Shown one piece after another: positions 10,833 through 21,406 of a stretch of DNA of 64,000 bases. The position numbers and the translations under genes are program-made. This DNA comes from Rhizodiscina lignyota. Taxonomy: Eukaryota; Ascomycota; Dothideomycetes; Aulographales; Rhizodiscinaceae. Position 1 is the first letter of the stretch, and the number at the start of each line of letters is the position of its first letter. The notes below the pieces were generated by a model. The model was not told the origin of the DNA and searched no databases. It worked only from the letters and a program-made list of their open reading frames with translations. The DNA lies in NCBI GenBank assembly GCA_010015805.1, contig ML978123.1:682001-746000 (forward strand), written 5' to 3'.

Positions 10833-12095
10833 TTACGCCTCCATCTCGATCTTCAAGAAGTCATCACCCGTTTTTGGCGGCTTCTCGTTCTTGAGCTTCG
10901 TCTGACCCATCTTGTCCGCCGAATACTGCTTCGCGTACGGGTTGAGCCTGAGCAGCACCTGCCTGTTGTTGAGCGGGTTCTTCTTCTGCACCATTGGCCT
11001 CTTGGTGACGGCACCGCCCTTGACTGAGCGCAAGACAGACTGGATCTCGGAGGAGTTGATGAGCGCGCCGATATCAGGCTGCTTGACGAGTGCAGATGGA
11101 AGGAGGAAGTCGCGCTTAAGGCTGGAAGCCTCGGTGGTGCTGCCGTAGATGCTGTCGAGAGCGGCGAAGGCTGCGGACGTCCAGATGATGAAGCGACCAA
11201 GGTGACCACCAGGTGCGAGTTGGAGGAGGTTGAGAGCGTACACCGAGGACGACTCGACACCTGGGATGTTGCGGAATGCGCGCACCAGATCCTTGCCATC
11301 CTCATCGGGGTTGTAGACGACGAGCGGTCCACGCCTCTGCTTGTGGCGACGACCTCGCAGCTTACCCTTACCAGCCCTCAGCTTGCGCGAATTCCTGACC
11401 TTCTCGACATCTGCACCAGCGCCGACGGCGGAGAGGAGCTTCAACGCAGCTTGGGTCTTGATAATGGCGTTGTTCGAGAAGGCGCTGGAGGAAATGACGA
11501 GGGGAACTTCAGGGACGGTGGAGACGTTGTGGCCGCGGGCCATGAGGAGAGCAGCGTTCGAGGAGGCAGCGAGGGCAGAGGCAGTCGCGAAGCGCTTCTG
11601 GCCCAAGCTGAGCTTCTTGTGCCACTTCCTCCACACCTTGGTCGGGGCGAACATGCGGCCAGAGCGGCACATGTTGCCAAAGGCTGCCTGACCCGCGCGA
11701 TGCGTACCACCGCCAGAGACACGGGGAATACGAGCAACAGCGCGGCCTAGGTGAATTGGGTCAGTAAAATGTATTCTTGAGAGATATTTCACAAGTGTCT
11801 TTGGATTATCAAAAGTGTCTAAATTCGACTTACCAGTACCCCAGGACTCAGCAGAGGTTTGATGTCCGGCCTTCTCGCTCACCGCATATGGCTGCCTCTT
11901 GTTCTTCGCCATACCAGTGTGCACCGATCTGTTTCATTGTGAGCTTTGCTTTGCGGATTGACCGTTGTCGAGCTGGTGTACTGACTGCACAATATCGGGG
12001 CGAATGGGGACCTTGAAGACATTGGGAAGCGGATGGGTGGCATCGCTAGCCTTGCCCTCGGCCGAGATGATCGTGACAGTAGGTCGAGTCGCCAT
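10833..12095 (-). CDS. RPL4: 60S ribosomal protein L4 (uL4)
   Basis: Large-subunit ribosomal protein uL4, 372 residues, about the usual fungal length. Minus-strand exons are 12095-11986, 11928-11834 and 11746-10833. The splice joins give [20 protein letters not shown] and then [20 protein letters not shown], both among the most conserved stretches of the family. The loop-containing first domain ([20 protein letters not shown]) and the basic extension ([20 protein letters not shown]) follow, then the Lys-rich eukaryotic C-terminus. The intron at 11747-11833 is 87 bp long and free of stops, so an unspliced reading gives a plausible but wrong 363-residue protein starting inside exon 2. It is divergent from the phosphatase gene, with a 2.3-kb spacer. 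Confidence 0.97.
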
Positions 12096-14427
12096 TTTGC
12101 CGGCTGCGACGAGGTTGGTGGTTGGCGATGTGGAGCTGTTTGTCGAATATCTCGGTGGTTGAATTTCGCTCTGGTGTGGGCTCGGCACTTGGCAATTCTC
12201 CGGTCGCGCGTCGGGCTTGGCATTGACCCGGCTCTACTCCGGCCCAGACTTTGTACGCTAAACCTCTTCCGACATAATTGGGTCGCTCGCTCCGGAGGCC
12301 AAGCTTCTCACTCGTCTCACTCTCGAGTCTCTCGTTCGCGAATTCGCACTCGTATCACTTTGCACATGACCTCCAGCGTCAGACGGGGCATTTCGGTCAT
12401 CCCGGTGTTTGTCATGATTTTCAGGAGTACCATGCTTCCCACGTGAGCAGATCTGGCTCCAGCTGCTCACGGTCCACCGAACTGGGCCCCGGAATCTCGC
12501 AAAGGGATGCTGTACAGCCCAGATCTGGCCGCGTCTCGATTGCGACTTCGTATTACAGTAGATGCGGGAATCATCACCGACATTGCGATATGCTATCGAG
12601 CTGCTTCTCCGTCCCCGACGTTCGTGTCGTTTAAACGCCGTGGCAAAATGCAATCCCGCATGCGTGCTATTTTAATACCCCCCTCCCATCTTAGCTGATG
12701 TACCGGTAACGTGCGTGTTTCAGGTTTCTTTTCTTTATACACGCGAGAGACAGGTCCCAAAGAGAAACACAATTCACAGAGCTCGGGAGGCGAAAAGCTG
12801 ATGAAAGAGTAGACGTATGCTCGAGTCGCGTAAAAGCACCCTTCGTCGTCGAGGGCAGTTTTCGGCGACTGACTCTTGCTCGTTTCCCTCGCCCGCGTCC
12901 GCTTGCGCTGACCATCCCTGTCGTTTCGCATCCATGGCGCATGTTGGGGTGTTGGTAATATGTGGCCGCGCTATAGCACTGGCAACTGCGCACGAGGAGT
13001 GCTCCAGCTGTCCATACCGGACAATCACGACGTGGATTCCGGAATGTTCGCGCCGTGTTTGTGACGAGTATTGACATGCCCATCTTCACCTTCACAGCTG
13101 GCCAGTCTTTCGAATAGGCAGCCCCGAACAGCCGAGTTCCCGCGTGCGCTGCATGCAAGTGTTAAGGTTGCTGAGCGTTTAGCCAGTGAGAGGCCAGCGC
13201 GCTGCCAGTTAGCGCCGACAGATCTATTCTTGGGCCGATGGTAGGGAGGAGACGGCCGTGAAAGAGGAGGCGCCACCTAGTCCTATCAGAGCTAGTCAAC
13301 TGCCTAAATCGTTTAATCCTTTCAGATCGGAGGAGAAAGACGTGATCGTCGGCGGTAGCGCTGTTTTCACAATTGAGGAGATCTGTCTCTTGCTCTTGAA
13401 CATATCTCTGCTTCTCCCCCCGTTTGAGAGGCCTGTGTTAGACGTACCCAGCTCGCGACCTCGACGGTCTCCATCCCCAAGCGGATGCCCGCGTGGAGCA
13501 TTTCGGGCCATTATAGGGCTTATCCCTACCACCGACGCGCACCGTAGCAACGACCTATTTTTGCGCGGGCGAACAAAGACGCTAACAACGTGACGCTCGC
13601 CAATCACGCCGCAAGAGCAGTTGCAGTAGCTAGACGCCCGTGCTCCGTCCTCCTCACTCTTCAAGGATTGCCGTTCGCGCAGCGACCTACCTTCAAACTC
13701 CACCAACTCTTTCTTCAATAATTTTTACCAGCGCCGTGATGCCTGCCCAGCGGCCTCTCTGATATTTGCCCTCCTCCCTCCTCCTTCCGCATTGGACCGC
13801 TGCAGCGCCAGTCCAGCCCGCCCTAAAGCGGCCCTCTGCGCCGGATCCTCCTCCTCGTCGCACATCACTGTTCTTTCGCGATTCGCCTCAAAGCCTCCCT
13901 CAACCTCCCTTATCCCGGCCACCTCTTTCTCCGCAAACACTCGACCGTCTCTGCGAGACCTCGACATTCTCTGCTCGCCGTCCTTCTGACCGTTCTTTGC
14001 GAATCGCAACCGGTTCATTATCCGTTTAATATTGGAATCGAATCTTCCGAAGCGCCCAAGTACCATCCAACAACGGCGTCTTTCTGCCAGTCGCTCATTT
14101 ACGGCGCTTAGCTGGGATCTGGTATCCGTTTTGAATTGCACTTTAACAGAAGCCACTACTTGTTGATTCGGTGAGTTGCCGCCTTGTTTTGCTGCTGTAC
14201 ATTGTCATATGGCCGTTGTGGCATGAGTTTGTTTGTCGTTCTGTTGCTCGCAGCGTTTCGGCCTGTTCATTGCGCAGCGTCACCACCTCCCCCAAGCAAC
14301 AACAGCGTCCGCGTGTCTGCCTTTCCCGCTGCTGTGCCGCGATGCTGCAAACACTCTAGCTCTTCGTGGCCACTTCGATCTCTTCTTTCCTTCACGTCGC
14401 ACACTCCTTCTCACGTCCACGGCAACC
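12096..14427. other. Long divergent intergenic region, L4 and phosphatase
   Basis: 2.3 kb separate the L4 start from the preferred phosphatase start. Many open frames occur on both strands (for example 12691-13158 and 13725-14156, minus) but their composition is low-complexity and none is recognisable. The stretch from about 13.7 kb to 14.4 kb is pyrimidine-rich and probably includes a long 5' leader of the phosphatase. No RNA gene or repeat array is seen. Confidence 0.5.
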
Positions 14428-17400
14428 ATGGCTCTCTTCAACGACGCTGACAGTCCCATCAGTCCAACACTCAAACGAGCATTGTCCCCTGATCCAACGT
14501 CTCAATGCTCCTCTCCTAAGAAACTCGAGACCGACTCCGACGATCATCCTCCACCTTCACCCCGCTCCACTTCCCGAACCGCATATCAATATCCACTTCA
14601 GAGGCGGAAAACAAGCCTAGACAAGAGCCGCCGAAAACGAACACGCGACATTCCAAGCATGTCCTCATCATCCGGATCGCGCGCACTACCAGTTCAGATG
14701 CCGTCGTTCATGTCAGTGTTTGGAGAGGAGAACAAACAACAGTTGTCCGGTTACTCAGATCAACACGCGTCTGCCACGCAACCAGACATAATAGATCGTG
14801 GAATACTAAGTGGGGATATTTCTAGCCCTTCCCCCATCAACGGTGCCTTCTCTGCTTTCCACCAGCCGCGTGGTAGCACTTCCACTTCAAATTCAGAAGA
14901 CTCGGCCGACTCCTCTCCAACAACGACCATTTCCACAATTGATTCTTCCTCGATGACCGACACATCTCCTTCAGTCTCGCCAGAGTCTCCACCCTCAAAT
15001 CTGTCGCCTGCCTCATATAATGGAGACAGTTTGCGATTGCGAAAGGCGGAGCCCGATTCTCTCCTCCAAATCAACCAACAACCTACGTTTGGCATCGAAA
15101 CCCAGAGACCAAGCTCATCGAGCAAGAAGCCGCGCAATCTGAAGAATTTGGCCGTAAACACAAGCCAGACCTATTCGCTCGGAAAGGCAATCTCAACGGC
15201 TCAATTCCCTCTCGGCCAACCAGCCAACGAAGAGAAGGTCGAAAGGACGTCCGCTCCCGCTTCACCAGCCTTCATCAAACCTCCCAGTCCTCCCAAGAAA
15301 AGGTCAACTAATCTCGGCCTAACAATCAAGACACCATCGTTGAATACGAACATGACTCTGCCAACCCTCGCAATTCCGCCAACGCCATCATTTAAGCGTC
15401 CCAACACTCTTCGACACTTCCAATCTTCTCCATCATTGCCTCTTGTGACGCCAAGTTTGCCTCCAGAAGGTGGCATGCAACTACCGCCTCTTCGCACTCG
15501 ACCACAAACGAGAGGTTTTGCAGAGATACCCATGGAATATGAAGAGGAGGAGGAGCCGAACTTTGATGTGCCACAATCACGGGAGGAAAAGCCGGAATCA
15601 TATCCTGACGGCCCCATTCGCATCTACGAATCTGGTATAGATCTCTACTTTGAGCCGACTGCCGAGATCGCATCCAAATACGATGTTGTCATGAATGTGG
15701 CAAGCGAGGTCAAGAACCCGTTTCTGATCCGGCCTGCTACTGTCGCTGCTCCACAGATATCGACTAACGTAGGCGTGCTTACACAAGAGTCTCAAGAAAA
15801 AGGGTCCCCAACGACACCAAAGGCAATGCCTCTATCAACTGGCCCACCGGCGATGGACATACCTCAGTCAGCGATCAACCAGCCAGAGTACATCCATATC
15901 CCCTGGGAACACAATACCGATATTGTTCCAGATTTACTGCGACTCGTGGAGGTCATTGATAATCGTGTTCAGCAGGGCAAGCGTGTCCTTGTACACTGTC
16001 AGTGTGGTGTTAGCCGCTCTGCCAGTCTCATCGTCGCATATGGTATCTACAAGAACCCGGATCTCAGCGTCCAGGAAGCATACGACGCTGTCAAGAAGCG
16101 AAGCAAATGGATCGGACCGAACATGAATCTTATTATGCAGCTGCAGGAATTCAAGGCCAACCTGGCGAAGAAGAATCAGCTTCAAAACATGTTCGCCTTT
16201 CCGAGGAAGTTGTCATCTGCCATCAGTCCTGGTCTCCCGAGTGTTGACTCGAGCAATGGTGCGAATACACCGCGGACTGCTCCACTCCAACCAGATGCGT
16301 CCCCACAACGGGCAAGCACAGGGAATATGTCCATGTCTACCGGACCAATGGCCAGTGCGACTTCGACGTTAGGATTCTTTGACCCAAGTTTCCGCCGGTC
16401 ATGGGACTCTGGACAGGCAGCTTTCGATGTCTCACCTTCATTACCACCTGTCTCTGCTGGAACACCATATGTGGATACTAAAGGTCATGTGATACCTGTT
16501 TTGACAGCCACAGAACATCAGAAACAAACAGCGGAGAGGCACGAAGGCCGGGAATTGCAGCATTTCTTGGACCCAAAACCACAGCCATCGCGAAAGAGCG
16601 TTCCTAACTTCTCCCGTCAACTACCTCTTCGATCAGAGCGTGACAGCGACCAATTCATGACAAACAATTCGATCAACGAGGCTCTTATGTCACCGCGTTC
16701 TGAGGACTTTGCTATGACGTCAATCCACCAGCCATCACAAGAGAACGATTTCAACCTCTTCTCTCCCATGGTTACCGAGTTTCCTAAGAGCTTCCCGCTG
16801 GAACAACATGCACCCGTACCTGCTCCTCCTGCCTCGTCCTCTTACACTTCATCCGACGTGACTTCCCCGCGTTCCGCAGAGTTCGCTATGACTCCGGTTA
16901 GCGATAATCGAGCGGAATCTGACGAGACGTTTGGCATCTTTTCTCCAATGGCTACACACTTCCCAACGGAACTTTCTCCACCGCAAATTCCTGCACCCTC
17001 TGGACCCAGACAGGACAGTGTCATGCCGGAAGCAAGCATTGAGATGAGTGACCTCATGTCTCCTCGTTCAGAAGAGTTTGGAATGATCGGGTTCAATCAC
17101 TTTGGTAGCGGGAATGACTCTTTCGGCCTGATGTCCCCTACAGCGACCGACTTCCCTCAAGACCCGTGGTCCGCACTTCGACCAACGATCGAGACTTCAG
17201 CTCCTAGCCTCCAGCGCGAACGGTCACAAACTCCTCACGCTTCGGATTACGAAAGGCGACCATCAACCCCGCCAACTCTAACGGACGCTTCAAGTCCAGA
17301 TGCCGATGCAACTCCTTCTCCACCTCCGATGAGTCGCCTTCTGGACACGCCTCCTCGTCTCAAGACACGGTTCTCCGCTCCAAACCTCTCAGAGCAGAGG

Positions 17401-17658
17401 CGTCTGCACCAGCTGCAAACGCAGATCGAGTCACATCTGCCACACAATGCAGAAGAAGATGAAGACGCGCTTATGTCTCCAAGAGCAGAGGAGTTCACGA
17501 AGAATCCGTTCCATATGGGTATCACCGAGGAGGGTGAGGTCAGGGATAAGCTTCCAGTGCCAGTTGCAGTTACGCCGGAAAAGGGCAAGGCGGATCCAAG
17601 GAGTCCGGCACAATTGGGAATTAGCCCGATTACGAGGAATATCTTCGATGTGCTGTGA
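14428..17658 (+). CDS. MSG5: Dual-specificity MAP-kinase phosphatase, Msg5/Sdp1 type, with repeated SP-rich tail
   Basis: Protein phosphatase predicted to inactivate MAP kinases, as yeast Msg5 and Sdp1 do. From ATG 14428 it has 1076 residues in one exon; the frame is open upstream to another ATG at 14233, but 14428 has the better context (GCAACCATGG). The N-terminal 390 residues are Ser/Pro-rich. The catalytic domain spans about 395-600. It has the strand IRIYESGIDLYFEP, an insertion of about 50 residues after NVASEVKNPF, IPWEHNTDI (compare WEH in Sdp1), and the signature HCQCGVSRSAS with Cys524 and Arg530. The tail from about 750 on holds repeated SPR-x-E-x-F and FSPMAT-x-FP motifs. It is far longer than yeast Msg5 (about 490 residues) because of the disordered flanks. 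Likely target: cell-wall-integrity or pheromone MAPK. Confidence 0.93.
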   Translation: MALFNDADSPISPTLKRALSPDPTSQCSSPKKLETDSDDHPPPSPRSTSRTAYQYPLQRRKTSLDKSRRKRTRDIPSMSSSSGSRALPVQMPSFMSVFGEENKQQLSGYSDQHASATQPDIIDRGILSGDISSPSPINGAFSAFHQPRGSTSTSNSEDSADSSPTTTISTIDSSSMTDTSPSVSPESPPSNLSPASYNGDSLRLRKAEPDSLLQINQQPTFGIETQRPSSSSKKPRNLKNLAVNTSQTYSLGKAISTAQFPLGQPANEEKVERTSAPASPAFIKPPSPPKKRSTNLGLTIKTPSLNTNMTLPTLAIPPTPSFKRPNTLRHFQSSPSLPLVTPSLPPEGGMQLPPLRTRPQTRGFAEIPMEYEEEEEPNFDVPQSREEKPESYPDGPIRIYESGIDLYFEPTAEIASKYDVVMNVASEVKNPFLIRPATVAAPQISTNVGVLTQESQEKGSPTTPKAMPLSTGPPAMDIPQSAINQPEYIHIPWEHNTDIVPDLLRLVEVIDNRVQQGKRVLVHCQCGVSRSASLIVAYGIYKNPDLSVQEAYDAVKKRSKWIGPNMNLIMQLQEFKANLAKKNQLQNMFAFPRKLSSAISPGLPSVDSSNGANTPRTAPLQPDASPQRASTGNMSMSTGPMASATSTLGFFDPSFRRSWDSGQAAFDVSPSLPPVSAGTPYVDTKGHVIPVLTATEHQKQTAERHEGRELQHFLDPKPQPSRKSVPNFSRQLPLRSERDSDQFMTNNSINEALMSPRSEDFAMTSIHQPSQENDFNLFSPMVTEFPKSFPLEQHAPVPAPPASSSYTSSDVTSPRSAEFAMTPVSDNRAESDETFGIFSPMATHFPTELSPPQIPAPSGPRQDSVMPEASIEMSDLMSPRSEEFGMIGFNHFGSGNDSFGLMSPTATDFPQDPWSALRPTIETSAPSLQRERSQTPHASDYERRPSTPPTLTDASSPDADATPSPPPMSRLLDTPPRLKTRFSAPNLSEQRRLHQLQTQIESHLPHNAEEDEDALMSPRAEEFTKNPFHMGITEEGEVRDKLPVPVAVTPEKGKADPRSPAQLGISPITRNIFDVL

Positions 17659-19671
17659 GTGCAGATCCAGAACGGCCCATTAGATCACAAAACCCCAACG
17701 AATAAGTCTCACAAGAGGCTACGAAACTCGCGCTATGCGGTACGGCGGCGCAAATGAGGGCCATGGCCCCGAAAGCGCCTGTACCGAGGGCACGTCGCGC
17801 TTTGCGCAGTCAATGAAAGATGAAGATGAAATTATGGCTGAAGCGGGGCATGTACATGAAGGATCGATGAAGAATGGGCCCGCTTCGTGAGGGAAATGAA
17901 GAGACGAGAAGAGGGGAATGAGGCAGATGAGGACGGAGTCTTAAGTCAGAGCACGAGGGAAAAGTCCCGCGTATACACACATCATCTCCTTTGTCAATAC
18001 CTATCACACACCACGCTACATAGCCCCCGACTGTCTACCGGGTGTCTCCTTTGCTTTTCTTTGGTTGGTCTACGATTTCATAGCGTTCAGTTTTTTCTTT
18101 TCATCCATGCATGGGAAAGCGGTACGTTGAATGGGCCGCGGGGCTGGGAAATAGCTTCTTTTTTTCTTGGGTCTCAAATTTCAGGGTTAATTGGCATTAT
18201 GGGATCCGGTAGACCAAAGACGTCATTAAAACATTCCCACTTGAATGTGGCACGAACCAAACGGCCAATTCATTAGGTTTCCTTCTTCTTCGGGCTTTTC
18301 ATGACAAAATGTCAAATCAAATGTCTACACTTGGGTCTCAATTCCGATTTTCGAATACAGCTTTTCCTTATTGATATTATGTCTGCGGGAGGCTGCTCCT
18401 GTATTCTTTGAGCGAATACCTTAAAGCGAGAGAGTTGGCTAGGGAGCGACTGCGAGCAAAAGGCAAATACCCCTGTTGAGCGGGCTTCATCTTTTTTCTT
18501 GTGATGTTGTTAATTGGGAAAAGAAAGAATACCTTAAGCGGTGGTTGTAGATATTTGGGTGGTGCTGAGCCATCGAATATATACGGTTTCTTGCCTGCAT
18601 CCAGAAGCAATAAGCCTGTTGAGTCTATCGTGCATTGTCAGACCACAATATTCCTTGGACGTGTTGGGCGGAGTCTAATCACAGTAAGGTTGTAGCTGAA
18701 GAATAGTGCGATTGTGGAGAAGCATATTCCGGAAGCTACAAAGCTATCGAACTGTTCATCAACGGAACACGAACAACTTGTCTCTCAAATATGCCAAGGC
18801 ATCTGCACAGAGCAAGTCGCTGCGCTGCGATGAAGCTCTTAGCGGCCGTCGAACACTTCGATTGCACATGTTCCGACCTTCACCGCAGGCACATCTCTCA
18901 AACATGACATACTCATTCGACTTCAAATCCTTCTACACCGTACCCTTCAACTTACAACAGTCTGTCAATTTTCATTGATTTTAATTCTGGGTAATAGCGG
19001 GATTGAGTTTTCCTCTTATGCACCGTATTTCATTGCAAGGGCATGAACGTGGCGCGAGAGTCGAGTCTTCATATTTAACTCCGGGGAACCCAAGATGTTC
19101 ATGTCAAGCTCGTTTTAGCATATCAAACGATTTCGCAGAAGTATAAAATGAATATTTCTCGATTTGATTTACAGTATCCTTGTCTCTATATTCTGATCCA
19201 CTTTCTCTTCCCTGCTTCGTTTTGAGAGGCTCACCACACGCCTTGGGAGGAGGTAGACAGCGTTTGCCTCATTCTCTGGATCATGCCCCTGTTGCAGAGT
19301 ATTCGTTGTATATTGACATGGTGAAATTTCGAAGCATTCCGGTTGACTGGATCCGTTCCATGGCCTAGGTCCATTGTGTATTTAGGCACGAAGACATTGC
19401 TGCTCCCCGAGGCATGACAGCGAACAACACTGTCGATCTACCACATAGTACTTGACGCATAATGCGGAGGCCTGACAGCTACTCGAAAGTGGGAAACATT
19501 CGCAAAATAAAACTCGTCACCTTGACTCTGGGATGCTGATCATCTGAGGATCATGCGTGTGTTCGTCGTTGTTCTTGAATGAGTCGTTGGAACTTGAGTT
19601 CTCGAGTATCGTAAGTTCACAACCGTAACAAAAGGCTAATCCCTCTTTATTACGACATGTGGTCTCGGTAC

Positions 19672-19713
19672 CGCGAAGAGTCTAGTATGAGTCGTATAAA
19701 ATTACTCTTCGCG
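19672..19713. repeat. Perfect 10-bp inverted repeat, 22-nt spacer
   Basis: CGCGAAGAGT at 19672-19681 and its reverse complement ACTCTTCGCG at 19704-19713 could form a hairpin. It lies in the gene-poor stretch just upstream of the coding remnants and is followed by an alternating TA tract. Its function is unknown. Confidence 0.55.
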
Positions 19714-19869
19714 ACTATATATATCTACGTATCTACATAGTAAGCTAGCTTTCATCAGTGTGTAGAGTTCTTTTCCCCTTCATCTCTTTGAGCAGTGATT
19801 GCATGAACACAGAGAGCATGCCACTTTATCTTCTTCACTCTTGCGTGCATCTACAGAAACCGAGTCGGG

Positions 19870-20331
19870 ATGGCTTACCAGTCGTCGCAGACGAAATCGA
19901 CGAATGGCCCGCATCGGGAATCTTCTTCGTATCGAGGGTCGTGCAGGTCATCGCCAGATTATTGTATCAGACACACCAGCAAGGTGTCCGAAATTTCTAG
20001 ACGCTCGTCAATCAACAGCAAAGCCAGCCAAATCTTCCCGAATACTTCCTCTTGTTGTCCTCCAGCGCACAGGCACGTGTTATCAGTTTGTTTTGGCCCA
20101 GGCGAATTACATATTCAAGACACTGTGCCTGAAACCCGAGAGCATATGGCATGATAACCCCGAGTCGATTCTAATGCCGCCTTATATATTTTCCAAGAGA
20201 AGCTTGATCTCGTAGATCTTACGCCCTTCGCTTTAGTCACCGGGCGTATCTTCCAATATGCTAAAGCACATCCCAACAAACGGCATCTGCTGGTCGTCTG
20301 TCGACCGTCCTCGTCGCAGTCTGGCTTCTGA
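19870..20331 (+). pseudogene. Interrupted coding remnant, unrecognised
   Basis: One reading frame starts at an ATG (protein start MAYQSSQTKSTNG) and stays mostly open for about 150 codons. Beyond the first stops it continues into a stretch with normal protein composition (LYIFQEKLDLVDLTPFALVT, then GRIFQYAKAHPNKRHLLVVC). That looks like real coding sequence that has decayed, or a gene with an intron I failed to place. I do not recognise a family. The neighbouring minus-strand remnant at 20368-20835 converges on it. Confidence 0.3.
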
Positions 20332-20367
20332 TCATCACCATTTCCGTATCGTCGATGAGCATCGACA

Positions 20368-20835
20368 TCATGGGGTCTTGAGCATCCCCTCTGCCTCGTG
20401 GTGATGCAACGAGAAAGCCACTCCCTGAGCACGGTTCGGACAGCAACCTTTCATCATTTCTAGCTTTTCGAACACCTTGTTTGGTAGATGGTCTTGCTTG
20501 ATGGCCGGCAATCCTTGGCTGTTCTTAAGAAGTAATCGATTAATGCGGTCCCTCCTTGTTTTCTGCCTGTTTTCCACGGCTTGGACTTCTTGTATCTCTG
20601 CCAATACCACGACTCTTTGTCATGGACACTCCGCGCACTTGTAATCGTCGACGCGCCCTCCTCCAGAATCGCATCGACTGCTAAGTCCAGCGTGAAGCAA
20701 AGGTCTAGCATCAAAGTCATGCTTCGTTGCAGAGGCTCTTGCTGTATCCGCAATTGTAATGGCTTGGTCTACACGGTTGAGACATTCGGTACTTAGCGCC
20801 GAAGGTTGTATAACCAGAAGGAGTTGCATAAGCAT
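20368..20835 (-). pseudogene. Interrupted coding remnant, unrecognised
   Basis: A minus-strand frame starting at 20835 remains nearly open for about 155 codons. It has natural-looking segments such as ECLNRVDQAITIADTARASA and RQKTRRDRINRLLLKNSQ, then VFEKLEMMKGCC. The middle has a C-x2-C pair (KCAEC), but no zinc domain can be claimed. The frame is interrupted, so it is reported as a remnant. The family is not recognised; a decayed mobile-element gene and a decayed host gene are equally possible. Confidence 0.25.
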
Positions 20836-21406
20836 GATATCGTTCGTTATTTTTATCCTCGGGATATGAAAACACTGTGTATAATGACGCTCTTCGTAAT
20901 GGAATTAGAATGGAAAATAACTGTTCTCTTAGCTTGAATCCGCTGCCTCGACAAGTTTTTGGGCGTATAAAGGAGTCAGTGTCCAGCAAGGGAATAGTCT
21001 ACAGCGCCACTCTATTACAGTTGCCTTCAGCCTTTCCAGGAAGCTTCTGCGTGTTGGTGAGTTTATTTTCGAGGTTGTCAGGGAGTAGCTTACCAAGCCT
21101 GCCCTGGAAGCAAATCTTCACACGCCAGAATGATGTTTTGAAACATTCGCACGATACGTAGACTTTGGATCATTTTCTTACGATATTCACCACCATTGCA
21201 GGGTCGGTAAAGCCATTCTTCTACCCATTCGCCTGTATGGCTAGAGGCTATATCAGACCGCATTATGTCCGACAAGTCATAACGCTACACCAATTTTTGT
21301 GTGTACGTCCCAATCACCACATTCAGATGTGGCTTCCAACAAGCACCTGACTGAGCTGCTTTCCGCGGACTTCTTCGCCGCCTCCCAGTTCTCCAGCTGG
21401 CCCATC

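Larger units (their letters stand above)
17659..21406. other. Gene-poor 3.7-kb intergenic region
   Basis: This holds the 3' ends of the phosphatase and of Prp45 plus about 3 kb without a convincing intact gene. It contains interrupted coding remnants (19870-20835) and a 10-bp inverted repeat at 19672-19713. The stretch 17659-19600 shows only short frames without recognisable features. Confidence 0.5.

Noticed and set aside
11202-11750. Plus-strand frame of 182 codons inside the L4 gene
   Set aside because: Shadow of the highly biased L4 coding strand; no independent feature.
10833-11924. Single-frame 363-residue version of L4
   Set aside because: It includes intron 2 and lacks the conserved N-terminus; the spliced 372-residue model restores all conserved blocks.
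12691-14156. Several minus-strand frames between L4 and the phosphatase (155 and 143 codons)
   Set aside because: Low-complexity Arg/Ser-rich translations, no conserved motif, overlapping frames on both strands; more likely leader and promoter DNA.
18706-18978. Plus-strand 90-codon frame in the gene-poor region, with GAGCAAGTCGC resembling the 165-bp repeat
   Set aside because: Only an 11-base match to the repeat family; the rest does not align, so membership is not supported.
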